Part shown: positions 62,022-64,000 of the stretch, in pieces | Layout: every line of letters begins with the position of its first letter | Position numbering within the stretch: the first letter of the stretch is position 1 | From: Curvularia sp. ZM96 | Taxonomy: Eukaryota > Ascomycota > Dothideomycetes > Pleosporales > Pleosporaceae | Assembly: GCA_022457065.1 (NCBI GenBank) | Contig: JAJGBQ010000001.1 | Location: forward strand, 6,758,001-6,822,000 | Length of the DNA stretch: 64,000 nt | Direction of reading: 5' to 3' | Notes under the pieces: generated by a model | The model's database searches: none | What the model was told of the DNA's origin: nothing | The model's input: only the letters and a program-made list of their open reading frames with translations | Program-made: the position numbers and the translations under genes

Positions 62022-64000
62022 TCATCCCTCAAAAACGCCGTGGTTCAGTTCGACGCCAAAGTCCTTCGCCATGATTCGCATGTGCTCTTCAATGTCGTCT
62101 TCCATGCCTCTGCCCAGACCAAGCAATTGCTTGACTTTACTCCAGAAGAAGACTCCATCGCTGAGCGCCAATACGAAACGGAAGCGCAGATGGTTGATCC
62201 AGTTCTTCCACCGCTCACTCACGCTCAGATCCTTGCTCTCGATGAGTGCTCTGCTAGCCCACAAGCCAGTAATCTTGATGCGATTGACTGGAGAGCCTAA
62301 GAACTGATTGTTTCCTTGGACAATACGCAAGTTTCTTCCAATGAATAACAATTCGCGCGGAAACTTGTCTTGGTCACCGAGAATAAGCTTGATGGCATCA
62401 CGGCCTTTGGCCTGCATTTCAAAAGCACGCTCAGCTTGGTCCTTTCCTTTGCGTTCGGCTCTAAGGACTTCGGCCACGCTTTTGTCACCGCCTTCGTACG
62501 GGCGCATGAGCGTTGCTGAGGCGAAGATGTCAGCATGCTTGACACCCCAGCTACTAACAATCTCCTCGATTTGATTGTTGTCGAATGCTAGCAGCGATTT
62601 CCAGAATAGTGCATATTGAAGACGGAACTTGGGGTCCATGCGGATGTACAGGCCATGGTCGATGAGGACTACTTCGGGCTGTCCGTTGGGTAGTCGACGA
62701 ACGAAGATGTTTCCTGGATGAGGGTCGCAGTGTACAGTGCCCCACAGGAACATTTGTGCTGAGAACAGGTCGACGAGGGTGTTCATAGTGGTTTTGAGAG
62801 AGACACCTAGGCCACCCTTGCCGTCCTTGCCCCGCCAGTAACTGCGATCAGGCTTGAAGAACTCATGCTTTGTGGCATCCTCTGGAGCATGGGTGTCGAC
62901 CGCAGCATCCTGTGAAATAGGGGGCAGTTGCTCGCCGCCTGAGCCCGGGCTGCCACGACGCCATCCGCCTTTCCAGCTGTTTGTGATTCCTTCTTTGTCC
63001 CATAACCGGACACCCTCTATCCACTCGGCTGTCATGACTCGCTTACTTGAAAGCTCGCGGTAGACAGCCGGTATATAGACCCGTCCGTTTAGCCTTGGCT
63101 CTGCAGCTACGAGCCTCTTCATCTCCACTGCGTTGTCTGCTTCGTTCTCAAAATCCGTTTCGAGCATCAGGCGCTCCGAAATATACGGCACAAGCGTGTA
63201 GACGGGGATGCCAAACCACCATGTGTATACCTTGGAGACAACCTTGAAGGCCCAGAGATCCCACCCGACCTGTTGCGCAATCTCTCGTTTCTGGATCTTA
63301 ATAGCCACCTCTCTTCCATCTGCCAGTCTCGCCCAGTGTACCTGTGCAACGCTTGCACTGGCTCTGGCGGTCTTTTCCATGATACCTCGGCCTTCCTGCT
63401 TGGTGAAACCAACACCGAACACGTCCTCGACGCTCTTGCCAAAGTCTTCCCGTATGACCTGCTCTACCTCCCACCACTCATTCTGCGGCGCATCGTCGAA
63501 CATTTGCTGAAACATTTTTTGAAACTGTGGCGGCAGGATTGCGCTCTGCATGGCAATGGCCTGGCCGATTTTGAGGTACAGTCCTCCATTGTGTCGCAAA
63601 AGATCAAAGATTCTTGTCGCATTCCTCGCATGGAGTTCTTCTATGCTGTTTGCAAGTGGTGGATGGGCGCGGAAATTGATCTTGTAGTCAATTCCGATTA
63701 AGAGGCCGACCTTGAACGTGCGCAGACTACGGGTAATGGATGAAGCGTTGAATTGCCGGTCAATCACCCATCCAGCACCAAGCAGTGCAGATACAGCGGC
63801 GAGACGGCGTACCCATTTTCGGCGGGTAAAAGGAGGCTTGGCCTTGCGCTGCCTAGGCTTGGGCAGGTCAGCGGGGTTTGGAGGTCGCAGTGGCTCCCAT
63901 GCTTGTGTCTGAAGGCGGCGCGCAAGTGGCGCCTGGTACAATCTCGTGGGGGAAAGGCCTGACGTCAGCGATCGCAGTGTTGCATGGTGTACATGTGCTC
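62022..64000 (-). CDS. ABC1/ADCK/UbiB atypical kinase, 5' end beyond the window
   Basis: The frame is open from the stop at 62022-62024 to the right edge, and no in-frame ATG lies between 63941 and 64000, so the start is outside the window. At least 658 residues are visible. Family marks are the KxGQ motif in GGLYLKIGQAIAMQ, the nucleotide-binding Ala/Lys in EVAIKIQ, HCDPHPGNIF and the DFG-like VLIDHGLYIRMDP. A membrane segment (around RLAAVSALLGAGWVI) follows an Arg-rich N-terminus that looks like a mitochondrial presequence. This layout matches mitochondrial ABC1 proteins related to yeast Mcp2/Cqd and animal ADCK5/ADCK1, which affect lipid and coenzyme Q homeostasis. A polar, Gly/Pro-rich insert lies around 62850-62990. 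Confidence 0.92.
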   Translation of the reverse strand, partial: AHVHHATLRSLTSGLSPTRLYQAPLARRLQTQAWEPLRPPNPADLPKPRQRKAKPPFTRRKWVRRLAAVSALLGAGWVIDRQFNASSITRSLRTFKVGLLIGIDYKINFRAHPPLANSIEELHARNATRIFDLLRHNGGLYLKIGQAIAMQSAILPPQFQKMFQQMFDDAPQNEWWEVEQVIREDFGKSVEDVFGVGFTKQEGRGIMEKTARASASVAQVHWARLADGREVAIKIQKREIAQQVGWDLWAFKVVSKVYTWWFGIPVYTLVPYISERLMLETDFENEADNAVEMKRLVAAEPRLNGRVYIPAVYRELSSKRVMTAEWIEGVRLWDKEGITNSWKGGWRRGSPGSGGEQLPPISQDAAVDTHAPEDATKHEFFKPDRSYWRGKDGKGGLGVSLKTTMNTLVDLFSAQMFLWGTVHCDPHPGNIFVRRLPNGQPEVVLIDHGLYIRMDPKFRLQYALFWKSLLAFDNNQIEEIVSSWGVKHADIFASATLMRPYEGGDKSVAEVLRAERKGKDQAERAFEMQAKGRDAIKLILGDQDKFPRELLFIGRNLRIVQGNNQFLGSPVNRIKITGLWASRALIESKDLSVSERWKNWINHLRFRFVLALSDGVFFWSKVKQLLGLGRGMEDDIEEHMRIMAKDFGVELNHGVFEG

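Noticed and set aside
1..64000. CRISPR arrays, rRNA and tRNA genes, bacterial-type operons
   Set aside because: Nothing of this kind was seen. The regular 126-bp repeats at 8.3-8.8 kb are coding TPR units and not a CRISPR array.

Overview
The window is nuclear DNA from a filamentous ascomycete, most likely a Dothideomycete of the Pleosporales type (inference). The reasons are genes split by short introns of about 45-100 nt with GTAAGT/GTGAGT-type donors and CTAAC-type branch sites, a HET-domain NOD-like receptor, a DUF1996 protein, a standalone AA8 cytochrome, and CpA-to-TpA nonsense changes that look like repeat-induced point mutation (RIP). Exon coordinates were worked out by hand from reading-frame continuity, splice consensus and protein-family conservation. 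Every multi-exon model closes in frame.

Layout. 1-3237: no recognisable gene, one CA microsatellite and two palindromes. 3238-5289: cytochrome P450. 6235-8904: a broken HET/NB-ARC/TPR receptor gene whose 3' end runs into a fragment of a pogo/Fot1-type transposase on the other strand (8840-9297). 9744-11617: MFS transporter. 12053-16027 (minus) and 16654-23718 (plus): a divergent pair, a TPP1-like telomere protein and the PI3P 5-kinase Fab1. 24941-25917 (minus): secreted alpha/beta-hydrolase. 27620-28261 (minus) and 28882-29862 (plus): MARVEL-like membrane protein and a 6-phosphogluconate-dehydrogenase-like oxidoreductase. 29924-31216 (minus): beta-lactamase-fold hydrolase. 31751-33507 (minus): PIG-S/Gpi17. 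34538-35617 (plus): DJ-1/PfpI-like protein. 36270-38039 (plus): chromate transporter.

38796-39140 (minus): small Ser/Tyr-rich protein. 40518-41885 (minus): splicing factor Prp17/Cdc40. 42404-43007 (minus): cornichon/Erv14. 43656-45032 (minus) and 45501-47060 (plus): methionine aminopeptidase 1 and kynurenine 3-monooxygenase, divergent. 48380-49180 (plus): secreted AA8-type cytochrome. 49505-50774 (minus): secreted DUF1996 protein. 52728-56400 (minus): Na,K-ATPase-like P-type pump. 57499-58296 (plus): unrecognised membrane protein. 59110-60061 (minus): fumarylacetoacetase-fold enzyme. 60486-61474 (minus): peroxisomal enoyl-CoA hydratase/isomerase. 62022 to the window edge (minus): ABC1/ADCK atypical kinase, 5' end outside the window.

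Most genes are single-copy housekeeping functions (telomere capping, phosphoinositide signalling, GPI anchoring, splicing, ER export, N-terminal Met removal, NAD synthesis) mixed with secreted or stress-related accessory genes. There is no obvious biosynthetic cluster. The most unusual stretches are the decayed receptor/transposon junction at 6.2-9.3 kb and a family of about 150-240 bp dispersed repeats with five copies in the intergenic spaces near 24.0, 24.4, 38.1, 47.8 and 52.5 kb.
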